A stretch of DNA of 64,000 nucleotides. Source: Mycolicibacterium novocastrense (GTDB taxonomy: Bacteria; Actinomycetota; Actinomycetes; Mycobacteriales; Mycobacteriaceae). The stretch covers positions 34,519-98,518 of the forward strand of contig NZ_BCTA01000017.1 of NCBI RefSeq assembly GCF_001570485.1, written 5' to 3'. Under the pieces are notes generated by a model. The model worked only from the letters and a program-made list of their open reading frames with translations, ran no database searches and was not told the DNA's origin. The position numbers and the translations under genes were made by a program. Positions 17,640 to 25,655 of this stretch are shown here, piece after piece (the stretch's first letter is position 1; each line of letters opens with the position of its first letter).

Positions 17640-18398
17640 ATGACGACTTTCCAGGGCGACGGTCGTGTCGCAGTGGTTACCGGCGCGAGTGCCGGTATCG
17701 GTGAAGCGACCGCGAGAACCCTTGCCGCACAAGGCTTTCACGTGGTGTGCGTGGCCCGGCGCGAGGGGCCCATCAAGGCCCTCGCCGACGAGATCGGCGG
17801 CACCGCGATTGTGGCGGACATCACATCCGAGGAGGCGGTGTCGGCGTTGGCGGCAGCGGTGGACCGGGTGGACGTGCTGGTCAACAACGCCGGTGGGGCC
17901 CTCGGGCTCGATCCGGTCGCAGAGGCCGTCACCGAGCACTGGCGCTGGATGTGGGAGGTCAATGTGCTCGGCACGCTGCTGGTGACCCGCGCGCTGCTGC
18001 CGAAACTGATCGCCTCGGGCGACGGCCTGATCGTCACCGTCACCTCGATCGCGGCGGTGGAGATCTACGACAACGGCGGCGGTTACACCTCTGCCAAACA
18101 CGCCCAGGGCGTGCTGCACCGCACGCTGCGCAGCGAGCTGCTCGGAAAACCGGTGCGCTTCACCGAAGTTGCGCCCGGCATGGTGAAGACGGACTTCTCG
18201 CTGAACCGGTTCGAGGGCGACGAGGACCGCGCTGCCAAGGTCTACGAAGGCGTCACTCCGCTGGTGGCCGAAGACATCGCCGAGATCATCGGCTTCGTCG
18301 CCAGCCGACCGTCGCATGTCGACCTGGACCTGATCGTGGTCCGGCCGCGCGATCAGGTCAGCGGGGCCAGCGGATCGCGGTTCAACCGAAGCGTCTGA
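17640..18398 (+). CDS. Short-chain dehydrogenase/reductase (Rv0484c-like)
   Basis: A classical SDR of 252 residues. The cofactor motif TGASAGIGEATARTLA begins near residue 14; NNAGGALG and the catalytic Ser and Tyr-x3-Lys (TSIAAVEIYDNGGGYTSAK) are intact, so it should be an active NAD(P)-dependent oxidoreductase resembling the YdfG serine/3-hydroxy acid dehydrogenase group. ATG at 17640. The last coding bases (18349-18390) form one copy of a 42-bp direct repeat whose second copy lies 366 bp downstream, so the 3' end may have been rebuilt by an insertion or duplication. Confidence 0.92.
   Translation: MTTFQGDGRVAVVTGASAGIGEATARTLAAQGFHVVCVARREGPIKALADEIGGTAIVADITSEEAVSALAAAVDRVDVLVNNAGGALGLDPVAEAVTEHWRWMWEVNVLGTLLVTRALLPKLIASGDGLIVTVTSIAAVEIYDNGGGYTSAKHAQGVLHRTLRSELLGKPVRFTEVAPGMVKTDFSLNRFEGDEDRAAKVYEGVTPLVAEDIAEIIGFVASRPSHVDLDLIVVRPRDQVSGASGSRFNRSV
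18349..18390 (+). repeat. 42-bp direct repeat, copy 1, in the SDR 3' end
   Basis: The 42 bases from 18349, beginning gcgatcaggtcagcgg and ending ggttcaaccgaa, recur at 18757-18798 with one difference (g to a). This copy encodes the C-terminal residues DQVSGASGSRFNR of the SDR. The two copies bracket the small secreted-protein gene. Confidence 0.95.
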
Positions 18399-18487
18399 AG
18401 AATTGCTTTGACGTTCGCGTGAATCATTGAGCCGCAGACGTTATCTTTCCACTCGACAAATCAATTCAACTGAACAGGGTGGATCAC

Positions 18488-18736
18488 ATGAAGAAGGCAA
18501 TCGGGGCAGCTGCACTGGCATTCGCGGGCTTGATGGGCGCAACGGGAACGGCCCATGCCACTGATTACCTGGAGACCGACGCCAACGGAAACCCGTGGTT
18601 CTGGCCCACCGAGGCCGAATGTCAGTCGGACGCTCCCATCGTCTGGAACGATCCCAACTTCGACCGGGCCTACCCGTATTGGTTCTGCGCCCCGGGCGAC
18701 GGCGGCTGGTACCTGTTCAGCACCGACGCTCGGTAG
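18488..18736 (+). CDS. Small secreted protein of unknown function
   Basis: An 82-residue protein that I do not recognise. The Sec signal MKKAIGAAALAFAGLMGATG ends in the cleavage-like site THAHA/T or nearby (GTAHATDYLE). The mature part is about 57 residues, acidic and aromatic (WFWPTEAECQ, AYPYWFCAPG, GWYLFS), with two cysteines that could form one disulfide. ATG at 18488 is preferred because AGGGTGG sits at good spacing before it; GTG at 18479 is the alternative. The gene lies between two 42-bp direct repeats, which suggests it arrived as a discrete small insertion. Confidence 0.8.
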   Translation: MKKAIGAAALAFAGLMGATGTAHATDYLETDANGNPWFWPTEAECQSDAPIVWNDPNFDRAYPYWFCAPGDGGWYLFSTDAR

Positions 18737-18756
18737 GCAGGTCGGCCGCCGGGCGT

Positions 18757-18798
18757 GCGATCAGGTCAGCGGGGCCAGCGGATCACGGTTCAACCGAA
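18757..18798 (+). repeat. 42-bp direct repeat, copy 2
   Basis: This is the second copy of the repeat at 18349-18390, 41 of 42 identical. It is not part of a plausible gene here. It could be the original SDR 3' end displaced by the secreted-protein segment. After this copy the SDR frame would continue open for some 20 codons. Confidence 0.95.
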
Positions 18799-18856
18799 AG
18801 TCGCGTCCTGGCCGTCGCCCAGTGTGGGCTCGTGTCACGCCGCGCGCCCGCGAAGC

Positions 18857-18878
18857 GTGCGGGTAACCCACGTTCGGC
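18857..18878. repeat. Single arm of a dispersed palindrome
   Basis: The sequence gtgcgggtaacccacgttcg here matches one arm of the inverted repeat at 50255-50312 (exactly the reverse complement of its left arm). No second arm is found nearby. It lies between the secreted-protein gene and the L,D-transpeptidase stop. Confidence 0.75.
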
Positions 18879-18889
18879 CAACAATGTGA

Positions 18890-20179
18890 TCAGCGGCCGG
18901 GACGGCCGTTCACCGCCTCCGGTGCACCCGACGGTGTTGCCGGCGCGGTGCTCGGCATATCGGGCGCCTCCTCGTCCGACAGCGCCGACATCGCCTTCCA
19001 CTCCTCCCACGGCACGGCCCAGTCCCAGATGTCGCCGTCGGCGTAGGACAGCTGGATACGCGTGCCGGTGACCTCGACGGGATCTCCGTACATCACGCTG
19101 TTGTAGTACTGCTCGGCATCGGCCGGTGACAAGTTGATGCAGCCGTTGGTGACGTTGCTGCTGCCCTGTGCGCCCGCACTCGCGGGGTTGGCGTGGATGA
19201 ACTCGCCGTTGTTGGAGATGCGCACCGCGTGGCGCATGTGCACGTTGGCGTAGCCCGCGGCCGGGTTGGTCATGTAGAAGTCCGCGTACTTCTCGGTGAC
19301 AACGTGGATGCCGCTGCGGGTGACGTTGCGGTCCAGGTCGCCTTCGCCGTAGCTGCAGGGGAAGTCCATGATCACCGCGCCCGCCCCGTCGAGCACCTGG
19401 ATTCGGTGCGACGGTGCGTCGGCCTTGACCACCTGACGGCGCCCGATCTCAATGTGCAGCGAGATGTCCTGCGCGCCATAGGCCCCGTCGCCGAACGGCA
19501 CGCCGTAGAGCTTCGCGTCGACGTTCACCTTGGTGCCGGCCGGGTAGTACTCGCGGGTGCGGTAGTGCACACGGGATCCGCCGACCTCGTCGGGTAGCCA
19601 CGCCCAGCTGCCCTCGACCGGCGGATCGGTGGTGACCTCGAGCGCCTTTTCGACCGAGGCCTTATCGCTGATCGGCCCGTCGAACTGGATGATGATCGGC
19701 GCCGCGACCCCGACGACCTGGCCGTCGGCGAGTTGGAAGCGGCCGCTCACCTGGGTGCTGGGATTGATCGTGGAGAAGGAGCCCTCGATGGGCACCGCCT
19801 TGCCGTCGCGGCCGACGGCCGAGCCCTTCCAGGTGTACTCCACGCCGTAGCCGAGCGGTTCGGTGATCGTGAACTCGGTGCGGTCGCGGTTGAGGGCGCC
19901 GGCGACGGCCCTTCCGTCCGCGTTCGTCAGCGAGACCCGCTGGAACCAGCCGTCCGTGACCTGGACACCGACGCGCCCGGTCGGCGATACGTCGGTCGCG
20001 GCGTTTGCGGGCTCGAAATTCAGCGAGGGGGCTGCGGGCGCGTCATCGCCCTGCGGCGCCGACCCGTCGTTCTTGGTGCTGCAGGCGGCCAGCACGCCCG
20101 GCGCGACAACACCGACCGCGAACGCGGCCAAGGCGCGCCGCCGGTTGAACCCCGGCGGTAGGGGTTCTGCAGTACTCAC
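18890..20179 (-). CDS. L,D-transpeptidase lipoprotein (LdtMt5/LprQ-like)
   Basis: Forms 3-3 peptidoglycan cross-links outside the cytoplasmic membrane. The protein has 429 residues with a basic NRRRALAAF start, a hydrophobic stretch and the lipobox VLAAC (Cys33). Ig-like domains follow ([16 protein letters not shown] region), then the YkuD catalytic domain with GEFIHANP and the cysteine block [13 protein letters not shown]. The usual Ser/Thr-His-Gly-Cys reads Thr-Asn-Gly-Cys; to my knowledge this change also marks LdtMt5 (Rv0483). A Pro/Thr/Ala-rich tail ends the protein. Start at 20179, near murB, fitting a cell-wall role. Confidence 0.93.
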   Translation of the reverse strand: MSTAEPLPPGFNRRRALAAFAVGVVAPGVLAACSTKNDGSAPQGDDAPAAPSLNFEPANAATDVSPTGRVGVQVTDGWFQRVSLTNADGRAVAGALNRDRTEFTITEPLGYGVEYTWKGSAVGRDGKAVPIEGSFSTINPSTQVSGRFQLADGQVVGVAAPIIIQFDGPISDKASVEKALEVTTDPPVEGSWAWLPDEVGGSRVHYRTREYYPAGTKVNVDAKLYGVPFGDGAYGAQDISLHIEIGRRQVVKADAPSHRIQVLDGAGAVIMDFPCSYGEGDLDRNVTRSGIHVVTEKYADFYMTNPAAGYANVHMRHAVRISNNGEFIHANPASAGAQGSSNVTNGCINLSPADAEQYYNSVMYGDPVEVTGTRIQLSYADGDIWDWAVPWEEWKAMSALSDEEAPDMPSTAPATPSGAPEAVNGRPGR

Positions 20180-20194
20180 GTGAATCGAGCGTAC

Positions 20195-21250
20195 CTACAG
20201 CGAGCACCCGATCAGGACAGGCTCGGCTGTGAGCTCGATCCCGAATTTCGTTCGGACGCCGTCGCGTACCGCCCTGGCCAGCGCGATCACCTCGGCGGTG
20301 GTGGCGCTGCCGCGGTTGGTCAGCGCCAGCGCATGCTTGGTCGACAGCCGGGCGGCGGCGCCGTCGCCGGGATATCCCTTACCGAACCCGGCCTGCTCGA
20401 CCAGCCAGCCCGCGGCGAGTTTGACCCCGTCGGGGGCCGGATAGTTGGGCACCGGTACGTCGACCGAGGCGCGGACCCGCTCGAACTCCGCGGCCGTGAC
20501 GACGGGATTGGTGAAGAACGAGCCCACGCTCCAGGTGTCGTGATCATCCGCGACGAGCACCATGCCCTTACTCGACCGCAAGGCCAGCACCGCCTCGCGA
20601 ACCTCGAGCGGATCGGCGCGCGTGCCCTGCTCGGCGCCCAGCGCGGCAGCCAGTTCCCGGTAGCGCAGCGGCGCGCTGCGGCCGGCCGGATTCAACGCGA
20701 ACTCCACCTCGAGCACGATCGCGTCGTGCGCGTGTTTGAGCACACTGGTGCGGTAGCCGAACCGCAGTGCCTCCGGCTCGACCCAGCGGTCGTCGCCGGT
20801 ACGCCGGTCCAGCAGCCGCACCCGCCGGATGGTGTCGGCCACCTCGGCGCCGTACGCTCCGACGTTCTGCACCGGTGTGGCTCCGGCCGATCCCGGTATC
20901 CCCGAGAGGCACTCCAGACCACCCAAACCGTGGGCCAGCGAGGTGACCACGACGTCGTCCCAGACCGCACCGGCCTCGGCGCGCAGCACCTCGCCGTCGA
21001 CGGTGATCTCGGTGTTGGCCAGATGGATCACCGACAGGTCGGTCAGCTCGTCGGACAACACCACGTTGGAGCCGCCCGCCAGAACCAGCGCGTCGTCACC
21101 GGGGCCGAGCGCGCGGACCACGTCGATGACCTTCTGCGTGGTGTCGCAGGTGATCAGCCGCCGCGCGACGGGTCCGATCCGCAGCGTGGTCAGGGGCGCA
21201 AGCGGCACCCGCTCCTCGACGGAGGCACCCCCTAGCTGCGAACCGACCAC
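20195..21250 (-). CDS. murB: UDP-N-acetylenolpyruvoylglucosamine reductase
   Basis: A cytoplasmic FAD enzyme that makes UDP-MurNAc, the second committed step of peptidoglycan precursor synthesis. It has 351 residues, with the N-terminal [19 protein letters not shown]-binding [43 protein letters not shown] and the C-terminal [20 protein letters not shown] containing catalytic-site residues. GTG start at 21250; shorter starts around [10 protein letters not shown] are possible. It is 15 nt upstream of the L,D-transpeptidase gene on the same strand, so two wall enzymes share a unit. Confidence 0.96.
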   Translation of the reverse strand: MVGSQLGGASVEERVPLAPLTTLRIGPVARRLITCDTTQKVIDVVRALGPGDDALVLAGGSNVVLSDELTDLSVIHLANTEITVDGEVLRAEAGAVWDDVVVTSLAHGLGGLECLSGIPGSAGATPVQNVGAYGAEVADTIRRVRLLDRRTGDDRWVEPEALRFGYRTSVLKHAHDAIVLEVEFALNPAGRSAPLRYRELAAALGAEQGTRADPLEVREAVLALRSSKGMVLVADDHDTWSVGSFFTNPVVTAAEFERVRASVDVPVPNYPAPDGVKLAAGWLVEQAGFGKGYPGDGAAARLSTKHALALTNRGSATTAEVIALARAVRDGVRTKFGIELTAEPVLIGCSL

Positions 21251-21276
21251 GGGCGGTAACGGTAGCCTGACCAGCT

Positions 21277-21783
21277 ATGCCGCGCTCATTCGACATGGCC
21301 GCCGAATACGGGGGGACCGTCGAGCAGGTCCACCGGGCGTTCGGCGACGAGCGTTATTGGCTCGCGCGGCTGACGGATTCCGGCGCCGACATGTACTCGC
21401 TGGACTCGATGGTCCTCGACGACAGGGGCGGTATCGACGTCGTCACGACGCAGACGTTGCGCGCCGACCGGCTGCCTGGTGTGGTGACCCAGTTCCACCG
21501 CGGGGACCTGAGCTTCGTGCGCGAGGAGACGTGGAGCCCGGTGTTCGACGGAAAGGCCACCGCGACGGTCAAGGGGTCGATCCCCGGTGCGCCGGCGAAC
21601 TTGACGGGCACGGCGGTGCTGGCCCCCGCGGGCGGCGGGTCGCGGCTGCAGTTCACCGTCGAGGTGGAGGTGCGGGTTCCGTTGGTGGGCGGCAAGATCG
21701 AGAACTTCATCGGCGGTCAGCTTGTCGACCTGCTGATCGCCGAACAGCACTTCACGACGCTGTGGATCGCCGAAAACGCTTGA
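21277..21783 (+). CDS. DUF2505 protein (START/SRPBCC-like, Rv0481c)
   Basis: A 168-residue conserved actinobacterial protein with the DUF2505 layout, probably a START/Bet v 1-type ligand-binding fold. It opens with RSFDMAAEYGGTVEQVHRAF; strands such as GGIDVVTTQTLRADRLPG and GSRLQFTVEVEVRVPLVGGK precede the long C-terminal helix IENFIGGQLVDLLIAEQHF. The ligand is unknown. ATG start at 21277, divergent from murB with only 26 nt between the starts, so the two promoters must overlap. Confidence 0.85.
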   Translation: MPRSFDMAAEYGGTVEQVHRAFGDERYWLARLTDSGADMYSLDSMVLDDRGGIDVVTTQTLRADRLPGVVTQFHRGDLSFVREETWSPVFDGKATATVKGSIPGAPANLTGTAVLAPAGGGSRLQFTVEVEVRVPLVGGKIENFIGGQLVDLLIAEQHFTTLWIAENA

Positions 21784-21855
21784 GGCGTAACGTCAGGTGG
21801 CGGTGCCGCCGAGCGCGGTGACGCAGAACCGCCGGCGGACCATAGACTCGGAACC

Positions 21856-22638
21856 ATGAGCGGGCCCATCGGTCAGCTGACACGGGGTACCACCGGCTAC
21901 AACCGGTTGCGCCGCAGTGACCGCTGGCTCGTGCACGCGCCGCGCGTCCGGGCCGCGCTGGCCGCTGCCGAGGATCCGCTGGTCATTGATCTCGGTTACG
22001 GCGCCTTGCCGGTGACGACGCTCGAGCTCGCCGCACGGCTGCGGGTGGTGCGCAACGACATTCGCGTCGTGGGCCTGGAGATCGATCCCGACCGCGTGCA
22101 GACGGCGCAGGCGGCGGAGTCCCGGGTGGTGCAGTTCGGCCTCGGCGGTTTCGAATTGGCGGGGCTGCGGCCCGTCCTGGTGCGGGCGTTCAACGTGTTG
22201 CGGCAGTACCCGGTCGAAGCGGTGCACGAGGCGTGGTCGACGATGCAGCGACAGCTCGCGACCGGTGGCCTGATCGTCGACGGCACCTGCGACGAACTCG
22301 GCCGCCGAGCCTGTTGGATTCTGCTGGACGAGAACGGTCCGGTGAGCCTGACGCTGGCGTGCGACCCGTTCGCGATCGAACGGCCGTCCGATCTGGCCGA
22401 GCGGCTGCCGAAGGCACTGATCCACCACAACGTCGACGGTCAACCCGTGCACGCATTGCTGAGCGCCGCCGACCGCGCGTGGGCCAGCGTTGCGGGGCAC
22501 GGGGTGTTCGGCCCGCGGGTGCGGTGGCGCGCGATGCTGGAACTGTTGCACGACAGCGGTTTTCCTGTCGTACCCGCGCGCCGGCGGATGCGCGACGGGG
22601 TGTTGACCGTACCCTGGCCGACCGTCGCACCGACCTGA
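21856..22638 (+). CDS. Class I SAM-dependent methyltransferase-like protein
   Basis: A 260-residue protein with a Rossmann-like SAM-binding domain: VIDLGYGALPVTTLELA corresponds to motif I, VVGLEIDPDRVQTAQ to motif II, and VRAFNVLRQYPVEAVHEAW to motif IV. The glycine pattern GYGALP departs from the usual GxGxG. The C-terminal half (LACDPFAIERPSDLAERLPK, ARRRMRDGVLTVPWP) is family-specific. The substrate is unknown. ATG at 21856, same strand as the DUF2505 gene 72 nt upstream, convergent with the symporter. Confidence 0.75.
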   Translation: MSGPIGQLTRGTTGYNRLRRSDRWLVHAPRVRAALAAAEDPLVIDLGYGALPVTTLELAARLRVVRNDIRVVGLEIDPDRVQTAQAAESRVVQFGLGGFELAGLRPVLVRAFNVLRQYPVEAVHEAWSTMQRQLATGGLIVDGTCDELGRRACWILLDENGPVSLTLACDPFAIERPSDLAERLPKALIHHNVDGQPVHALLSAADRAWASVAGHGVFGPRVRWRAMLELLHDSGFPVVPARRRMRDGVLTVPWPTVAPT

Positions 22639-22644
22639 GCCCGG

Positions 22645-24183
22645 CTACGCCGGTCCGGGCTTTCCTGCCAGCACCGGTACGCCGTGCTCGATCTCTTCTG
22701 CGGTCGCATCGAGCGCGTCGTCGACGTCCTTGGCCAACTGGATGTCCAGCCCCCGCAGATGCGCCGGTCGGGTCATCAGCGACACGGCGAGGTAGGTGAC
22801 GATTGCCGCGGCGAACGCGATGAACGTCGGCCAACCGTCGAAACTTGCCGGCACGAGGTCGTTTCGGACGTACAGGATGGTGTTGTCGACGCCGTAGATC
22901 GTCGGCGTCAGCATGAACAGGACGAGACGGACAACCAATCCCACACCCATCGCGGCGATCGCCGCGGCGGTGGTGCCTCGCCGCCACACCAGCCCGAGGA
23001 TGAAGGGCACGACCAAACAGGCCAGCAGCAGGTCGAACGCGAGGGTCAGCAGGATGCCCGTCTGTTTGACGTAGATCGCGAACGCGATCGAGAACACCGT
23101 CATCGGGACCATCGCGATACGGGTCGCACGCAGCAGCGGGTCGCGCTGGCCGGGCACGTGGACACGCCGGATACCGCCGAGGTTGCGAACGCAGACATTC
23201 GAGATCGCCAGGATCGCCCCGTTGGCGGTGCTCATCGACGCGCCGACCAGCCCGCACAACACGATCACGGTGAGCACCGTCGGAGCGTATTCGCCGAGAA
23301 GCACGAAAAGTGGTGGGCCGTCGATGTCTTCGGGCAGGAAGGTCTTGGCGGCCAACACCACCAGGCCGAACGGTACACAGATCGCGACCGTGCCGGTGGC
23401 CGCGACGAAGCACGCGCGGCGCGCGCTCGTGGGCGACTTGGCGGCGAACACCCGCTGCATGAAGTCGATCGCGACGATGTCGCCGATGCCGAGCGCGAGC
23501 AACGTGGCCCAGTTGATCACCGCGCCCTGGTCCGGGTCCGACAACTGCCCGAGGGCCAGCGGCCCGGTGCCGTCGGCGATTTCGAGGGTGTGCGTGTAAG
23601 CCATCCACACCAGCATCCCGATCGCACCGATCAGGATCAGCGACATCTGGATGATCGCGGTGTAGGCGTCGGCGATCAGGCCACCGGTGCCGGTGTAGGC
23701 CACCGCAATTCCCGCAATGAGCACGACACCCAGCCAGTACGGCATGCCCAGGAAGTAGTTGAACAGGAAGCCACCCGCGACCAGGTTGCCCGCCACCAGC
23801 ATGCAGAATCCGACCGCCAGCAGCGCGGAGGCGCCGACCTCCACCGACCGGCCGAATCTCAGGCGGTAGTAATCGGGAAACGACGTCAACCCCATGCGGT
23901 TCATCGGTTTGGCGAAGAACACGCCCGTGATGGTCAGGCACAGTGCCAGGCCGAGCGGCAGGCTCGCACCCGCCCAGAAGCCGAACTCGTAGGCGAGGTC
24001 GGTGTTGCCCAGCGTGGCGTTGGTGTCGACGGCCGAGCCCATCAACGCCCCGCCGATCAGCCAGTAGGGCAACATTCGGCCGCCGACAAGGAAATTCGAG
24101 CTGTCGCCTTCGATGCGTTTGGACACGTAGAAACCGACGGCCACGACGACGACGATGCTGACCGCCACACCGAGAAGAATCAT
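22645..24183 (-). CDS. Sodium:solute symporter, predicted guanidine importer
   Basis: A 512-residue polytopic membrane protein of the SSS family (LeuT fold), with about 13 hydrophobic helices. It opens MILLGVAVSIVVVVAVGFYV, has GGALMGSAVDTNATLGNTD with small residues typical of the sodium site in helix 1, and ends in a short cytoplasmic tail. The family imports small organic solutes with Na+. Its 5' leader carries a guanidine-I riboswitch (24207-24297), and it faces a guanidine-III-controlled ureohydrolase, so guanidine or a guanidino compound is the inferred substrate. ATG at 24183 with AGGAG at good spacing. Confidence 0.9.
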   Translation of the reverse strand: MILLGVAVSIVVVVAVGFYVSKRIEGDSSNFLVGGRMLPYWLIGGALMGSAVDTNATLGNTDLAYEFGFWAGASLPLGLALCLTITGVFFAKPMNRMGLTSFPDYYRLRFGRSVEVGASALLAVGFCMLVAGNLVAGGFLFNYFLGMPYWLGVVLIAGIAVAYTGTGGLIADAYTAIIQMSLILIGAIGMLVWMAYTHTLEIADGTGPLALGQLSDPDQGAVINWATLLALGIGDIVAIDFMQRVFAAKSPTSARRACFVAATGTVAICVPFGLVVLAAKTFLPEDIDGPPLFVLLGEYAPTVLTVIVLCGLVGASMSTANGAILAISNVCVRNLGGIRRVHVPGQRDPLLRATRIAMVPMTVFSIAFAIYVKQTGILLTLAFDLLLACLVVPFILGLVWRRGTTAAAIAAMGVGLVVRLVLFMLTPTIYGVDNTILYVRNDLVPASFDGWPTFIAFAAAIVTYLAVSLMTRPAHLRGLDIQLAKDVDDALDATAEEIEHGVPVLAGKPGPA

Positions 24184-24206
24184 CTGGAGCTCCTATGCGC
24201 GATGGA

Positions 24207-24297
24207 GTCTCCCGGGCTTTTCTCCCGCCGTGGAACGGACGCCGCAGTCCGCCTGCACCTCTCGGACCAGACCCGCATGACTGCGGCGGAACCCTAG
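24207..24297 (-). promoter_or_regulatory. Guanidine-I (ykkC) riboswitch in the symporter leader
   Basis: Read on the minus strand, the leader has all the hallmark blocks of the ykkC class in order: CTAGGGTTCCG (24297-24287), CTGGTCCGAGAG (24270-24259) and ACGGCGGGAGAAAAGCCC followed by GGGAGAC (24231-24207). A perfect 10-bp stem, CGCCGCAGTC with GACTGCGGCG (24288-24279 with 24249-24240), encloses the second block. The class binds free guanidinium and turns genes on. The symporter AGGAG (24194-24190) lies 12 nt beyond the 3' edge, so control of translation or a nearby terminator is possible. Confidence 0.93.
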
Positions 24298-24303
24298 GCG
24301 CGC

Positions 24304-24321
24304 CTCACAGTCACCTGTGAG
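24304..24321. promoter_or_regulatory. Inverted repeat, candidate operator between the guanidine genes
   Basis: The perfect 7-bp arms ctcacag and ctgtgag with a 4-nt spacer lie just upstream of the guanidine-I element, inside the region that must hold the two divergent promoters. The size and symmetry fit a dimeric repressor or activator site. No regulator gene is adjacent, so this is only a candidate. Confidence 0.4.
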
Positions 24322-24428
24322 TCGTCGACCAGATAAACGTCGCGGCGTTACGGCCGACCGCGTCCGGTGTTAACGCTTTGTTTCGATTCGAGTAGCGCGT
24401 GGACCATTTCGGATCAACAATGCCCGCA

Positions 24429-24487
24429 GGAGCCGTGTCGGCTCCCCGGACGAGTGTGCCGTACCCGGTCAGCGACAAGACGGCACA
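24429..24487 (+). promoter_or_regulatory. Guanidine-III (mini-ykkC-III) riboswitch before the ureohydrolase
   Basis: The core at 24446-24487 begins ccggacgag, continues through gccgtacccggtcag, and ends gacaagacggcaca. It fits the guanidine-III pseudoknot. P1 is ccgg (24446-24449) with ccgg (24465-24468). P2 is an 8-bp pairing of tgtgccgt (24455-24462) with acggcaca (24480-24487). One P2 pair differs from the Thermobifida sequence I remember but stays paired, a compensatory change. A separate 6-bp hairpin (24429-24445) precedes it. The ribosome site AGGAG (24490-24494) lies 3 nt past P2 and the GTG start at 24500, so translational control fits. Confidence 0.93.
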
Positions 24488-24499
24488 TCAGGAGCACCC

Positions 24500-25642
24500 G
24501 TGACCGAAAGCAACCAACCCCTCAACGCCGAGGGCGCCTGGGCTCAGCAGGCCGAGGCCCGCTTGTCCGACCGCCGCGAACGCGAGGAGATCGAACGCAG
24601 CCTGACGTTCGGGCTGGAGGCTGCCCCGACGATCAACGACCGTCGCATCTCGACGTTCGTCCGCGGCGAGTTGCCGCACTTCGCCGGCGAGCGCGGCACC
24701 TTCCTCAAGTGTCCGTTCGTCGAGGACGTGAACCAGGTCGACGACGCGGAGGTCGCGATCTTCGGCGTGCCCCTCGACGCCGGCGCCACGTACCGTCCCG
24801 GAACGCGCTTCGGCCCGCAGGGAATTCGGCGCTCCACCAACCTCTTCGGCACCTATAACTACGAGTCCGGCGTCGATCTGCGCGAGCAGCTCAACATGGT
24901 CGACATCGGCGACGTGTTCACGATTCCCGGAAATCTGGAGAAGTCCTTCGACCAGATCAGCCAGGCCATGGCGCATGTGGTGAGCAAGGGCGTGATGCCC
25001 GTCGTGCTGGGCGGCGACCATTCGATCGGTTTCCCCACCATCCGCGGGATGGCCCCGTACCTGGACGGCAACGTCGGGATCATCCATTTCGACCGCCACG
25101 TCGACACCCAGGAGACCGACCTCGACGAGCGCATGCACACCACGCCGTGGTTCCACGCGACCAACATCAAGAACGCGCCCGCCACCAACCTGGTGCAGAT
25201 CGGTATCGGCGGGTGGCAGGCACCGCGGGCGGGGGTCAAGGTCGGGCGTGAGCGGCAGTCGACGGTGATCACGGTCGGCGACGTCGAGCGGGTCGGTGTC
25301 GAGAAGATCGCCGAGATGGCGCTGGAGATCGCGTGGAAGGACGCCAAGGCGGTGTACCTGTCCTTCGACATCGATGTGATCGACGCCGGGTTCGTTCCGG
25401 GCACCGGCTGGCCCGAGCCCGGCGGACTGTTGCCGCGCGAGGCGCTGAACCTCGTCAAGATGGTGTCCGAGCCGGGGCTGGCCGGTATCGAGGTGGTCGA
25501 ATGCTCACCGCCGTACGACTGGGCCGAGCAGACCGCGTTGTTGAGTTCGCGGGTGATTCTCGACAGCCTCGCCGCGCAGGTGCGCTCCGGCAAGCTGGGC
25601 AACAAGGCCGCAGCGCTGCCCCGCCCGGCCTGGGGGCCATAG
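24500..25642 (+). CDS. Ureohydrolase, predicted guanidine hydrolase (agmatinase superfamily)
   Basis: A 380-residue arginase/agmatinase-superfamily hydrolase, longer than agmatinases because of a head of about 65 residues. The dinuclear metal site is present: His174 in GGDHSIGFP, Asp198/His200/Asp202 in HFDRHVDTQE, and Asp290/Asp292 in SFDIDVID. The second motif reads Asp-Arg-His where agmatinases usually have Asp-Ala-His, followed by TDLDERMHTTPWFHATN, which I associate with the nickel-dependent guanidine hydrolase branch (Synechocystis Sll1077/GdmH). With a guanidine-III riboswitch in its leader, guanidine to urea and ammonia is the best prediction. No hypA/hypB-like nickel chaperone gene is in the window. 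GTG start. Confidence 0.88.
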   Translation: MTESNQPLNAEGAWAQQAEARLSDRREREEIERSLTFGLEAAPTINDRRISTFVRGELPHFAGERGTFLKCPFVEDVNQVDDAEVAIFGVPLDAGATYRPGTRFGPQGIRRSTNLFGTYNYESGVDLREQLNMVDIGDVFTIPGNLEKSFDQISQAMAHVVSKGVMPVVLGGDHSIGFPTIRGMAPYLDGNVGIIHFDRHVDTQETDLDERMHTTPWFHATNIKNAPATNLVQIGIGGWQAPRAGVKVGRERQSTVITVGDVERVGVEKIAEMALEIAWKDAKAVYLSFDIDVIDAGFVPGTGWPEPGGLLPREALNLVKMVSEPGLAGIEVVECSPPYDWAEQTALLSSRVILDSLAAQVRSGKLGNKAAALPRPAWGP

Positions 25643-25655
25643 CCGCCTTTGAGCT

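Noticed and set aside
22684..24297. 537-codon plus-strand open frame opposite the symporter
   Set aside because: It is a His/Arg/Asp-rich shadow of a clear membrane-transporter gene and also crosses the guanidine-I riboswitch.
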